Source: Verrucomicrobiia bacterium (GTDB taxonomy: Bacteria > Verrucomicrobiota > Verrucomicrobiia > Palsa-1439). Taken from it: 64,000 bases of DNA. Under the pieces are notes generated by a model that did no database searches, had not been told where the DNA came from, and was given only the letters and a program-made list of their open reading frames with translations. Location: the NCBI GenBank assembly GCA_022072455.1, contig JAJVHY010000021.1, positions 1 through 64,000 on the forward strand. The letters run 5' to 3'. The translations under genes were made by a program, and so were the position numbers. This document shows, in pieces, positions 1-7,250 of this stretch; the stretch's first letter is position 1, and each line of letters starts with the position of its first letter.

Positions 1-246
1 CTAGCCCAAGGAATTCAGACATTCTCGGACAAGTCGAAGCGACGGCCACCGCGCCGACGCAATTTTTCTGCCCGCGTATCCCGCAAATGATCTGTGTCGT
101 TTCCCGCAAACGATTTATTGTGTTACAGCGGCCCGCCCATAGCCGAAGCCGAATCCGATGGAATCAGCGGGGTCAGCGGGGTCAACTCTGTCGCCGGGGT
201 CAACTCCCCACTCTCCACGCGCAGGGATTCCAATTAACAGCTTACG

Positions 247-262
247 GTGAACAGTGAACAGT
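247..262. repeat. Heptad tandem repeat GTGAACA
   Basis: GTGAACA is repeated twice plus two bases. It is one of four unrelated period-7 repeats in the first 850 bases. Confidence 0.6.
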
Positions 263-410
263 TACCGGTGGACGGATTGGGAAAAGGCAGAAGTGAGAAT
301 TACCGCAAACGACAGCGGGTATCAGTTGCGACAGACAACAACCGTCGCGTCTCGTCGGACTCGGCTTGCGTGCCCGCTTTTGCCACAAGTATACAGCGTG
401 GAGGCTGTCG

Positions 411-426
411 GCTCTCAGCTCTCAGC
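411..426. repeat. Heptad tandem repeat GCTCTCA
   Basis: GCTCTCA is repeated twice plus two bases, just downstream of the stop of the minus-strand HTH gene. Confidence 0.6.
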
Positions 427-452
427 AAGTTTGCAGAAAACCGCCGCGCCGG

Positions 453-698
453 TCACTTCTGCGGGTCGCTGATTTCAATCGTGCGGGTCACCTTCACACG
501 CAGCCGAATCCCACGACGCCGTAACATCTTGTAAAGGCCGGCCGCAGTCACGCCCAACTCCTGCGCGGCTTTCTCGAGGTTGCCGTGCTTTTTCACCGCT
601 TCGAGGCACATGCGTTTTGTCAGGGCCTCAATGGCGGGGGCCAGTGTGCCGCCGGTCGTCTTCTTCCGCTTCGCCGTCATCTTGGATTTGGTTTTCAT
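453..698 (-). CDS. Small Fis-type helix-turn-helix protein
   Basis: This 81-residue basic protein is mostly one DNA-binding unit. A Lys/Arg-rich N-terminus precedes a Fis-like (HTH_8) helix-turn-helix around residues 35-65, with the typical pattern of a helix ending NLEKAAQELGV followed by a recognition helix of the LYKMLRRRGI type. This is the C-terminal domain of Fis and NtrC-type activators, here standing alone without AAA+ or receiver domains. It probably acts as a nucleoid or transcription factor. An AAGGAG site lies upstream. Either the ATG at 698 (spacing 10) or a TTG at 701 (spacing 7) could be the start. It is flanked on both sides by repeat-rich non-coding DNA, so its targets are not evident. 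Confidence 0.7.
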   Translation of the reverse strand: MKTKSKMTAKRKKTTGGTLAPAIEALTKRMCLEAVKKHGNLEKAAQELGVTAAGLYKMLRRRGIRLRVKVTRTIEISDPQK

Positions 699-784
699 CA
701 ATTCAGCTCTCCTTCATGGAACGGGGAACAAAGTGTACCGGAATCAGCCGTTACCTACAATCTCAGCCATCCGCTCTCGGTTCG

Positions 785-849
785 CAGTGGCAGTTTTCAG
801 TGGACAGTGGGCAGGGGGCGGCAGTCAGAAGTCAGAAGTCAGAAGTCAG
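785..849. repeat. Two adjacent period-7 tandem repeats
   Basis: Bases 785-814 carry degenerate CAGTGGA/CAGTGGG units. Bases 824-849 carry GTCAGAA repeated three times plus GTCAG. Both have period 7, as do the repeats at 247 and 411, but the unit sequences differ. Confidence 0.65.
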
Positions 850-863
850 TATTCGTGAATACC

Positions 864-1034
864 ACCGGCTCATCTGCCGGTCGCGGCGCAGAGGCCGCTC
901 CCACCTTCTGCCTTTCGTGTCATCTCGTGCATTCCCGCCGTCGCCTGGCCTTTGGCGGGCAAGCCGTGGTTAACCGGAGCGGTCGAGCCGGCGTCTCGCC
1001 CCTACCGTCGGCTCATCTGCCGGTCGCGGCGCAG
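864..1034. repeat. 26-base direct repeat with paired hairpins
   Basis: CGGCTCATCTGCCGGTCGCGGCGCAG-type units occur identically at 866-891 and 1009-1034. At the first copy, ACCGGC (864-869) pairs with GCCGGT (876-881) and GCGGC (883-887) pairs with GCCGC (894-898), giving two consecutive stem-loops. This is the same two-hairpin layout as the repeat family found elsewhere in the window. Confidence 0.6.
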
Positions 1035-1196
1035 TGCGAAAGCAACGCCGCGAGCAACCGCAGATTTCGCGCGATTGGGAAACGCCCGCCGGCCGATCCA
1101 ATGGCGCGGTTTGTTTTTCGCTGGATTTCCCGGGGAAGACGCCCTAAAGCTCCGGCAGTTCCAGAGCGATAAGATTTCACCCCACAAGGAGAGATA

Positions 1197-1955
1197 ATGC
1201 CGGCACCAATCGGAATTCAATTGTATACCGTCCGCGACCAGCTCGCGAAAGGGTTCGAACCTACCATCCGCCAAATTGCCGCGATGGGCTATGTCGGAGT
1301 CGAGACTGCCGGGTTTCCCGGCACGACCGCGGAGGCGGCGGCGAAGTTGTTCAAAAGCCTCGGTCTGCAGGTCAGTAGTGCCCACACCGGACTGCCTCTC
1401 GGTGACGATAAAAACAAGGTGCTTGACCTCGCCAAAACACTCGGCATCACCCGGATCGTCTCCGGGAAAGGGCCGGATGATTTCAAGACACCGGAGTTGA
1501 TCAAGAAGACCTGCGCTCTCTTCAACCAAGCCGCCCAAGCTGCCAAGGAAAACGGGCTGACCTTCAGCATTCATAATCACTGGTGGGAATTCCAATCGCT
1601 CAACGGCAAGCCGGTCTACCAGTACATGCTTGAGCAGCTCGACCCCGGTGTGTTGTTTGAACTCGACGTCTACTGGATTCAGACCGGCGGGTGCAACCCG
1701 GCCTCGGTCATCAAGGAAATCGGGAAACGGGCACCATTACTGCACATCAAAGACGGCCCGTGCGTGCAAGGCCAGCCAATGACCGCCGTCGGCGACGGCA
1801 AGGTGGATCTGCCGGCCGTGGCCAAGGCCGGTGCGGGGACCGCGGAATGGATGATCGTCGAACTCGACGCTTGCGCCACCGACATGCTGGCCGCAGTGAA
1901 GAGAAGCTATGATTACCTCGTCGGAAAAGGACTCGCGCGTGGCAACAAAAATTAA
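1197..1955 (+). CDS. Sugar phosphate isomerase/epimerase (xylose-isomerase-like TIM barrel)
   Basis: This 252-residue protein matches the AP-endonuclease-2 / xylose-isomerase-like TIM-barrel family (IolE/IolH type). It opens with GIQLYTVRDQL, typical of this family. HNHWWEF near residue 125, FELDVYWIQ near 153 and HIKDGP near 183 are placed like the barrel-mouth metal and substrate ligands. The protein has no signal peptide, so it is probably cytoplasmic. AAGGAGAG with ideal spacing supports the ATG at 1197. It is the first gene of a run with an oxidoreductase, ThuA and an SGNH hydrolase. Similar sets in Verrucomicrobiota and Planctomycetes handle sugars or cyclitols, but the substrate cannot be read from the sequence. 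Confidence 0.85.
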   Translation: MPAPIGIQLYTVRDQLAKGFEPTIRQIAAMGYVGVETAGFPGTTAEAAAKLFKSLGLQVSSAHTGLPLGDDKNKVLDLAKTLGITRIVSGKGPDDFKTPELIKKTCALFNQAAQAAKENGLTFSIHNHWWEFQSLNGKPVYQYMLEQLDPGVLFELDVYWIQTGGCNPASVIKEIGKRAPLLHIKDGPCVQGQPMTAVGDGKVDLPAVAKAGAGTAEWMIVELDACATDMLAAVKRSYDYLVGKGLARGNKN

Positions 1956-3036
1956 CGTCGGCATCATCGGGTGCGGCGCGATCAGCAATGCCTACTTCAA
2001 AGGCTGCGCGCCCTACAAAAACGTCAGCATCCTCGCCTGCGCCGACCTCGACGCGGCCCGGGCGGCGGCGAAAGCCAAGGAACACGGCATCCGGTCTTGT
2101 TCCGTGGACGAACTCCTCGGCGCTCCGGACATTCAGATCATTTTGAATCTGACCGTGCCGAAAGCCCACGCCTCACTCAATACCGCCGCCCTTGCCGCTG
2201 GCAAACATGCCTATGCGGAAAAACCGTTCGGCGTGAATCGTACCGAGGGCAAAGCCGTCCTTGCACTGGCGAAAAAGAAAAAGCTCCGCACCGGCTGCGC
2301 CCCCGACACGTTCTTTGGCGGCGGCGCCCAAACGGCCCGCAAGCTGATTGACGACGGCGCGATCGGGCAGCCGGTCGCCGGCGTGGCGTTCATGTGCGGC
2401 CACGGCCATGAATCCTGGCATCCCAGCCCCGAATTCTATTACGAGAAAGGCGGCGGCCCGATGTTCGACATGGGGCCGTATTATCTCACCGCGTTGGTCA
2501 ACCTGCTCGGCCCCGTCAAACGCGTGACCGGCTCAACCCGCATCACCTTCCCCACCCGCACGATCACCAGCCAGCCCAAAGCCGGCAAGGTCATCACCGT
2601 GGAAACCCCGACTCATCTGGCCGGCACACTCGACTTCGCCAACGGAGCCGTGATCACAATCATTCAGAGTTTCGACATTTGGAGACATTCGTTGCCGGTC
2701 CTCGAAATCTACGGCGCGGAAGGTTCGCTCAACATCCCGGACCCGAATGGATTTGGCGGCCCGGTCAAACTCGCCAAGGCCGGCGCCAACGAGTGGACGG
2801 AAGTTCCGCTCACGCACCGGGTGGATTTGGCGCGCGGGAGCGGTTTGGCCGACATGGCGCAGGGCATTGCCACCAACCGGCCACACCGGGCGAGCGGCGA
2901 ATTGGCATTTCACGTCTTGGACGTGATGGCGGCCTTTGAGGAAGCATCCACCACAGGAAAACACATCAACATCAAAAGCACATGCGAACGACCGGCGGCC
3001 TTGCCGGTCGGGTTGGGATTGGGAGAATTAGACTAA
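1939..3036 (+). CDS. Gfo/Idh/MocA family oxidoreductase
   Basis: NAD(P)-dependent sugar or cyclitol dehydrogenase of about 365 residues. The N-terminal Rossmann fold has GIIGCGAIS. EKPFGVN carries the conserved Lys-Pro of the family and is followed by the C-terminal alpha/beta substrate domain. I prefer the GTG at 1939 because GGAAAAGG lies 8 bases upstream and the dinucleotide motif then begins 8 residues in. An upstream ATG at 1909 would add 10 unlikely residues. The gene overlaps the end of the isomerase by 17 bases, so the two are probably translationally coupled and work on the same substrate, for example oxidation to a keto-sugar followed by isomerisation. Confidence 0.88.
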   Translation: MATKINVGIIGCGAISNAYFKGCAPYKNVSILACADLDAARAAAKAKEHGIRSCSVDELLGAPDIQIILNLTVPKAHASLNTAALAAGKHAYAEKPFGVNRTEGKAVLALAKKKKLRTGCAPDTFFGGGAQTARKLIDDGAIGQPVAGVAFMCGHGHESWHPSPEFYYEKGGGPMFDMGPYYLTALVNLLGPVKRVTGSTRITFPTRTITSQPKAGKVITVETPTHLAGTLDFANGAVITIIQSFDIWRHSLPVLEIYGAEGSLNIPDPNGFGGPVKLAKAGANEWTEVPLTHRVDLARGSGLADMAQGIATNRPHRASGELAFHVLDVMAAFEEASTTGKHINIKSTCERPAALPVGLGLGELD

Positions 3037-3687
3037 ATGAGCAAAAAAGCATTGATCAATTGGGGCGGTTGGAACGGTCACGAACCCGACAAATGCGCGG
3101 AGATTTTCCGCGCCGTCCTCGCCAACGAGGGTTTCGAGGTCCGCGTCGTCAACGACCTCAACGTCTACACTGAAACAGAATACATGGAATCGTTGAGCGT
3201 CATCGTCCCGATCTGGACGATGAGCGAAATCAAAAACGAACAACTCAAGGGGTTGATGGACGCCGTCACCAGCGGCGTCGGCTTGGCGGGCTGGCACGGC
3301 GGGATGTGCGATTCGTTCCGCATCCAGACCGGCTACCAGTTCATGACCGGTGGCCAATGGGTGGCACACCCGGATGGGATCGTGGACTACACGGTCAACA
3401 TCACCAAGCGCAACGACCCGATCGTCAAAGGCATCGCTGATTTCAAGATGCACTCGGAGCAGTACTACCTGCACACCGATCCGGGCAACGACGTGCTCGC
3501 GACCACGACCTTCGGCGACAATAAAGAAGCGCCGTGGGTCAAAGGCACCGTGATGCCGGTCGTCTGGAAACGTCAGTGGGCGAAAGGCCGCGTGTTCTAT
3601 TCGGCGCTCGGCCACGTCGCGAAAGATTTCGAGGTGCCGGAAGCCAAAGAAATCCAGCGCCGCGGGATTCTCTGGGCGGCCCGATGA
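3037..3687 (+). CDS. ThuA-like domain protein
   Basis: This 216-residue protein fits the ThuA (trehalose utilization) family, a class I glutamine-amidotransferase-like fold. It has the family pattern of an N-terminal NWGGWNGHEPDKC segment, a middle GLAGWHGG segment, and a YYLHTDP and VFYSALGH region near the C-terminus. In Rhizobium, ThuA takes part in 3-keto-disaccharide metabolism with a Gfo/Idh enzyme. The same pairing here suggests keto-sugar chemistry, which is inference. The ATG follows the stop of the oxidoreductase directly, with no spacer. Confidence 0.85.
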   Translation: MSKKALINWGGWNGHEPDKCAEIFRAVLANEGFEVRVVNDLNVYTETEYMESLSVIVPIWTMSEIKNEQLKGLMDAVTSGVGLAGWHGGMCDSFRIQTGYQFMTGGQWVAHPDGIVDYTVNITKRNDPIVKGIADFKMHSEQYYLHTDPGNDVLATTTFGDNKEAPWVKGTVMPVVWKRQWAKGRVFYSALGHVAKDFEVPEAKEIQRRGILWAAR

Positions 3688-4331
3688 AAATCGCACCGAA
3701 CTCCAAACTCGTCTTTATTGGCGACTCAATCACCGACTGTGAACGCGCCCGCCCGGTTGGCGAGGGACTCTTCGGGGCGATTGGCAAAGGCTACGTCGCG
3801 CTCGTGGACGCCACCTTTGGCGCAGTCTGTCCGGAAAAAAAGATCCGCGTCGTCAACGTCGGCAGCAGTGGCAACACCGTCCGCGACCTCAAGGCACGCT
3901 GGCAAACCGACGTGATCAACCTCAAGCCGGACTGGCTGTCGGTCATGATCGGGATCAACGATGTCTGGCGGCAGTTTGATCTACCAAAGATGCAGGAGAT
4001 TCACGTCGGCCCCGCCGAATACGCCGCGACACTTGACGAACTCGTTGCCAAGACCAAGCCACTCGTCAACGGGCTGGTGTTGATGACCCCCTACTATATC
4101 GAGTCCAACCGGCACGACGCCATGCGCGTCCGCATGGACGAATACGGGGTCATCGTCAAAAAACTGGCCGCCAAGCACCGGACCGTATTCGTGGACACCC
4201 AAGCCGCCTACGACAAAGTCCTCAAACACACCTACCCGGCCACTCTCGCGTGGGATCGCATCCATCCAACAACCGTCGGCCACATGATTTTAGCACGCGC
4301 CTTTCTGGCCGGGATTGGTTTCAAAACTTAA
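3684..4331 (+). CDS. SGNH/GDSL hydrolase (esterase)
   Basis: This 215-residue protein has the blocks of the SGNH family: GDSITD near residue 13 with the nucleophile serine, GSSGNT with the oxyanion glycine, GIND near residue 92 with the oxyanion asparagine, and DRIHPTTVGH near the C-terminus with the Asp-x-x-His pair. It has no signal peptide. It is probably a cytoplasmic carbohydrate esterase that removes acetyl or similar groups. The start overlaps the ThuA stop as ATGA, making it the fourth coupled gene of the sugar operon. Confidence 0.88.
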   Translation: MKIAPNSKLVFIGDSITDCERARPVGEGLFGAIGKGYVALVDATFGAVCPEKKIRVVNVGSSGNTVRDLKARWQTDVINLKPDWLSVMIGINDVWRQFDLPKMQEIHVGPAEYAATLDELVAKTKPLVNGLVLMTPYYIESNRHDAMRVRMDEYGVIVKKLAAKHRTVFVDTQAAYDKVLKHTYPATLAWDRIHPTTVGHMILARAFLAGIGFKT

Positions 4332-4334
4332 AGT

Positions 4335-4402
4335 TGTAGCGGCGGTCTATGACCGCCGTGTATTTCAGCGTTACCCGGCGGCGCTCATAGAGCGCCGCTA
4401 CA
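4335..4402. repeat. Double-hairpin palindromic repeat, copy A
   Basis: Outer arms TGTAGCGGCG (4335-4344) and CGCCGCTACA (4393-4402) are fully complementary. Between them lie two small stem-loops, GGCGGTC-tat-GACCGCC and GGCGCTC-ata-GAGCGCC. The element fills almost the entire gap between the SGNH stop (4331) and the GH20 ATG (4403). Confidence 0.8.
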
Positions 4403-5812
4403 ATGAAGAGCAAAAACACTATGCCACTCCCCGTCATCCCTCAACCAGTCCGTGCCGAAGAACTGCCCGGTCAATCGAACGCCGAGGTCATCACCGCCGG
4501 CAACGCTGATCCCGCCCTCGGCACCGAAGGGTACGAACTTCACATCACACCCACCAGTGTCACCTTGCACGCCAATGCGCCGGCTGGTTTCTTCTACGGC
4601 CAGCAAACCCTCCGGCAACTGCGCGCGGCTGACGGCTCGTTGCCGTGTTGCCGAATCTGGGACAAACCCCGGTTTGGCTGGCGCGGGTTGATGGTGGATG
4701 TGGCCCGGCATTTCTTCACGAAAGACGAGATCAAACACTTCCTCGACGTAATGGCGGCGCACAAACTCAACGTCTTCCATTGGCATCTCGTGGACGACCA
4801 AGGCTGGCGCATCGAAATCAAACGGTACCCGAAGCTCACGGAACTCGCCGCGTGGCGGAACAGCATCGGCTTCGGCCTCGATCCCGGCGCGAGTCGCAAT
4901 TACCGGGCCGATGGCCGGTATGGCGGCTTTTACACGCAGGCCGAGATCCGCGAAATCGTCGCCCATGCCGCCAGCCAACACATCACCATCGTGCCGGAGA
5001 TCGAGATGCCGGGACATTCGAGCGCAGCGTTGACGGCGCACGGCGAATTGACGTGCAGCGGCAACCCCTGCACGACGAACCAAGACGGCGGTATTTTCCA
5101 CGGGATCTTCTGCGCCGGCAAAGAGGCGCCGTTTGAGTTTTTGCAGAACATCCTCACGGAAGTCATCGAACTCTTTCCCGGCCAATATATCCACATCGGC
5201 GGCGATGAAGTCCCGAAGGACAACTGGAAGAAATGCCCCCACTGCCAGCAACGCATGCGGAACGAGGGGTTACAGAATGAGGAGGAGTTGCAGAGCTATT
5301 TTATCCGCCGGGTGGAGAAGTTCATCAATGCGCAGGGGCGGCGGCTGATCGGTTGGGACGAAATTCTGGAAGGCGGTCTCGCCCCCAATGCCACGGTGAT
5401 GAGTTGGCGCGGCGTCGCCGGTGGGATCGCAGCGGCCACCGCCGGTCACGATGTCGTGATGACACCCTTCACTCACTGCTACTTCGATTTTTACCAAGGC
5501 AAGGTCGGCCAACCGAAAGCGATTGGCGGCTATATCCCGCTGGAGAAAGTCTACGAGTTTGAGCCGGTTGTTCCGGAAATTCCGGCCGAGAAAACCCACC
5601 ACGTTCTCGGCGGCGGCGCAAATCTTTGGACAGAGTACATGCCGAATTACGGGCACCTCCAATACATGACCTATCCCCGCGCGTGCGCGCTGGCGGAGGT
5701 GTTGTGGTCACCCAAAGAAAGCCGCGACTTCGCCGGTTTCCAAACGCGGCTGGCCCGGCACACCAAACTGCTGGATGCGCTCGGTGTGAAATATGCGCGG
5801 ACGCTGGATTAA
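4403..5812 (+). CDS. GH20 beta-N-acetylhexosaminidase
   Basis: Exo-acting glycoside hydrolase family 20 enzyme of 469 residues, releasing terminal GlcNAc or GalNAc by substrate-assisted catalysis. The N-terminal GH20b-like alpha/beta domain spans about residues 8-85. The TIM barrel begins at GWRGLMVDVARHFF, and the catalytic pair is D268-E269 in HIGGDEVPK. WGWD-like active-site positions appear as VMSWRG and LWTEYMP. No signal peptide is seen, so it may act on imported chito- or glyco-oligosaccharides inside the cell. The first ATG directly abuts a palindromic repeat and has no ribosome-binding site. The ATG at 4421, with GAAGAG 10 bases upstream, is an alternative start. Confidence 0.92.
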   Translation: MKSKNTMPLPVIPQPVRAEELPGQSNAEVITAGNADPALGTEGYELHITPTSVTLHANAPAGFFYGQQTLRQLRAADGSLPCCRIWDKPRFGWRGLMVDVARHFFTKDEIKHFLDVMAAHKLNVFHWHLVDDQGWRIEIKRYPKLTELAAWRNSIGFGLDPGASRNYRADGRYGGFYTQAEIREIVAHAASQHITIVPEIEMPGHSSAALTAHGELTCSGNPCTTNQDGGIFHGIFCAGKEAPFEFLQNILTEVIELFPGQYIHIGGDEVPKDNWKKCPHCQQRMRNEGLQNEEELQSYFIRRVEKFINAQGRRLIGWDEILEGGLAPNATVMSWRGVAGGIAAATAGHDVVMTPFTHCYFDFYQGKVGQPKAIGGYIPLEKVYEFEPVVPEIPAEKTHHVLGGGANLWTEYMPNYGHLQYMTYPRACALAEVLWSPKESRDFAGFQTRLARHTKLLDALGVKYARTLD

Positions 5813-6246
5813 GACTTCGGCGGCGGGCCGAGGTCGAGGTGCGGAGGTGGGTTCGGGGGCAGTTTCCAGATGATTTCACCGTGCTTGGTCGCACCGTGCA
5901 GGACGTTGGCGAGGTCAATACCGGCTTGATAGACCTTGGCGAATTCCGGGAAGTTTTTGGCTTCAATGTGTTGTTGGAGCGGATCGAAAATCTTCTTGGC
6001 GTAATCGGCCAGCATGCCGGCGTACTTCGGACGCGTGGTGCTGCCTTTTTTGTAGAGGCTGCGGAGTCCACGAAGTTGATAGGCGGCTAGGTCCCAATTG
6101 CCGCCTTGGGCCGCGTAGTAGAGAATCCAATACCGGTCGCTGATGTCGCGCATCAGGGTGCCGAGGCCGGGCTGGAGTTCGGCAAGTTGGTCGAGAGTGA
6201 GTTCGCCGTGTTTGGTGCGTCCGACTATGGGTTTCTCGTCAGGCAT
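5809..6246 (-). CDS. Conserved hypothetical protein
   Basis: A 145-residue soluble helical protein that I do not recognise. It begins MPDEKPIVGRTKHGELTLDQL and is rich in Leu, Ala and Tyr. It repeats a TKHGE motif near residues 11-15 and again near residues 120-125. It ends in a proline-rich tail (PPNPPPHLDLGPPP). I chose the ATG at 6246 because the longer frame runs back through the terminator of the upstream gene. The 3' end overlaps the end of the GH20 gene by 4 bases (convergent). Confidence 0.6.
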   Translation of the reverse strand: MPDEKPIVGRTKHGELTLDQLAELQPGLGTLMRDISDRYWILYYAAQGGNWDLAAYQLRGLRSLYKKGSTTRPKYAGMLADYAKKIFDPLQQHIEAKNFPEFAKVYQAGIDLANVLHGATKHGEIIWKLPPNPPPHLDLGPPPKS

Positions 6247-6286
6247 GCCGGGAGAATGAGCCGGTCCGGAAAAATCGGCAACGCAA

Positions 6287-6326
6287 AAAAACGAAGAACC
6301 CCGACGTCGAAACGCCGGGGTTCTTC
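6287..6326 (-). terminator. Rho-independent terminator
   Basis: AAGAACCCC (from 6294) pairs with GGGGTTCTT (to 6325). On the minus strand the stem is followed by a run of T residues (A-run at 6285-6291 on the plus strand). It is placed 20-60 bases after the stop of the gene at 6348. Confidence 0.8.
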
Positions 6327-6347
6327 CGGGGTGAAACACTCAGTCAG

Positions 6348-6698
6348 TTAGCTCTTCTTGTCGGTCTTGCTCATGAACGGACAGCCGCCACCGGCCTTTT
6401 CCTTGGAGCAATTGGTCTTGCACTCGGCCAATTGTTCCGGCGTCAGGATTTTCTCCATCCCGGCGGCCAAGATGGCGTTACCTTCTGAGGTCGAGGGGGC
6501 GCGCTTGGCCTGTTCTTGCAGCGTGGCCAATTTCGCCTTCTGCTCGGCGGTCAGGTTCAGCTTCGACAGCGCGTCCGTGCAGGATGCGCCAGCGGCTTGC
6601 GCCTTTGCTTTCGACGCGCAACAGCCTTCCCCGGCAAAACTCGCGCTGACGCCAACGGCGACGACCGTCGCCAATACTAATCCGAGAACTTTCTTCAT
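6348..6698 (-). CDS. Small secreted cysteine-rich Spy/CpxP-like protein
   Basis: A 116-residue protein with a clear signal peptide (MKKVLGLVLATVVAVGVSASFA). The mature part has GCC, SCT, ECKTNC and GGCPF cysteines and two LTxEQ/LTPEQ elements, like the LTxxQ repeats of periplasmic Spy/CpxP chaperones and metal sensors. It is therefore likely a periplasmic helical hairpin protein stabilised by disulfides or binding metal; that is inference. GGAG lies 8 bases upstream of the ATG, and the gene is followed by a strong terminator. Confidence 0.65.
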   Translation of the reverse strand: MKKVLGLVLATVVAVGVSASFAGEGCCASKAKAQAAGASCTDALSKLNLTAEQKAKLATLQEQAKRAPSTSEGNAILAAGMEKILTPEQLAECKTNCSKEKAGGGCPFMSKTDKKS

Positions 6699-6742
6699 TG
6701 TGATCTGCTCCTATGGGTTGATTTCCAACGTTGGACAGGAGT

Positions 6743-6767
6743 GTAGCCGGATTTGTTCAATCCGGCC
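6743..6767. repeat. Half-copy of palindromic repeat
   Basis: GCCGGATT (6746-6753) and AATCCGGC (6759-6766) form a perfect 8-bp hairpin preceded by GTGTA. This looks like one half of the GTAG-hairpin element seen elsewhere. It lies just downstream of the acetyltransferase stop and upstream of the secreted protein, so it may also act as a transcript end. Confidence 0.55.
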
Positions 6768-6769
6768 AA

Positions 6770-7240
6770 TTATTTTCGCCGCCGGCAAGTCCGCCGGTAG
6801 ACCAGAAACTTGTCATCACGGCACCAGCCCAGACCGGCATAGAGCCGCTGGGCGGGGTGGTTGGTGCGGGCTGTTTCCAAAGCCAGTTCGGCTGCGCCCG
6901 TCGTCTCACCCAGCCGGTGCGCCCGTTGTAGTAAGGCGGTCGCCACGCCCCGCCGCCGGCCAGTGGGGGCAACAAACAGGTCGGAGAGCAGCCACGCCGG
7001 GCGCATGGCGAGCGAACTGAAGGTCGGGTAGAGTTGCATGAAACCAACGGGCGAGTCGCCGAGGAAAGCGAGGTAAACCTGCGAGTCTCCGCGCCGCAAT
7101 CGGGCCCGGAGAAAACGCCGGGCGGCCGGGACGGAGGCCGGGACGTGATAGAATTCGAGGTAGCTCCGAAACAACGGGAGCATCAGTTCCAAGTGCCGGA
7201 GCGTGCCGCGTAGTACTCGCAAAATCGGACGGCGTTTCAC
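6770..7240 (-). CDS. GNAT family N-acetyltransferase
   Basis: A 156-residue protein with the acetyl-CoA binding motif A of GNAT enzymes, LFVAPTGRRRGVATALL, around residues 90-106. A following ETARTNHPAQRLYAGLGW segment (motif B) contains the usual NxxAxxLYxxLGF-type pattern. The substrate is unknown. A GTG start is used. It lies 10 bases after the arylsulfotransferase-like gene, so the two are probably cotranscribed. Confidence 0.8.
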   Translation of the reverse strand: MKRRPILRVLRGTLRHLELMLPLFRSYLEFYHVPASVPAARRFLRARLRRGDSQVYLAFLGDSPVGFMQLYPTFSSLAMRPAWLLSDLFVAPTGRRRGVATALLQRAHRLGETTGAAELALETARTNHPAQRLYAGLGWCRDDKFLVYRRTCRRRK

Positions 7241-7250
7241 CGGTCAGATT

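Larger units (their letters stand above)
1..452. other. Non-coding leading stretch
   Basis: No convincing gene is seen: the reading frames here are short and have no family-like composition. The stretch holds near-repeats such as GGGGTCAACTC (about 179-189 and 196-206) and CCGCAAACGA (about 106 and 304), plus two period-7 tandem repeats listed separately. A gene ending just left of the window cannot be excluded. Confidence 0.6.
699..1196. other. Repeat-rich intergenic region
   Basis: The open frames here read through repeats and look spurious. The stretch contains two period-7 tandem repeats, two hairpins around 864-898 and a 26-base direct repeat (866-891 and 1009-1034). It ends in a strong ribosome-binding site, AAGGAGAG, just before the ATG at 1197. 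The promoter of the downstream sugar operon should lie here, but I cannot pick one with confidence. Confidence 0.6.

Noticed and set aside
585-1172. 195-residue plus-strand frame upstream of the sugar operon
   Set aside because: It runs through tandem repeats and hairpins, has no ribosome-binding site and has repeat-like composition.
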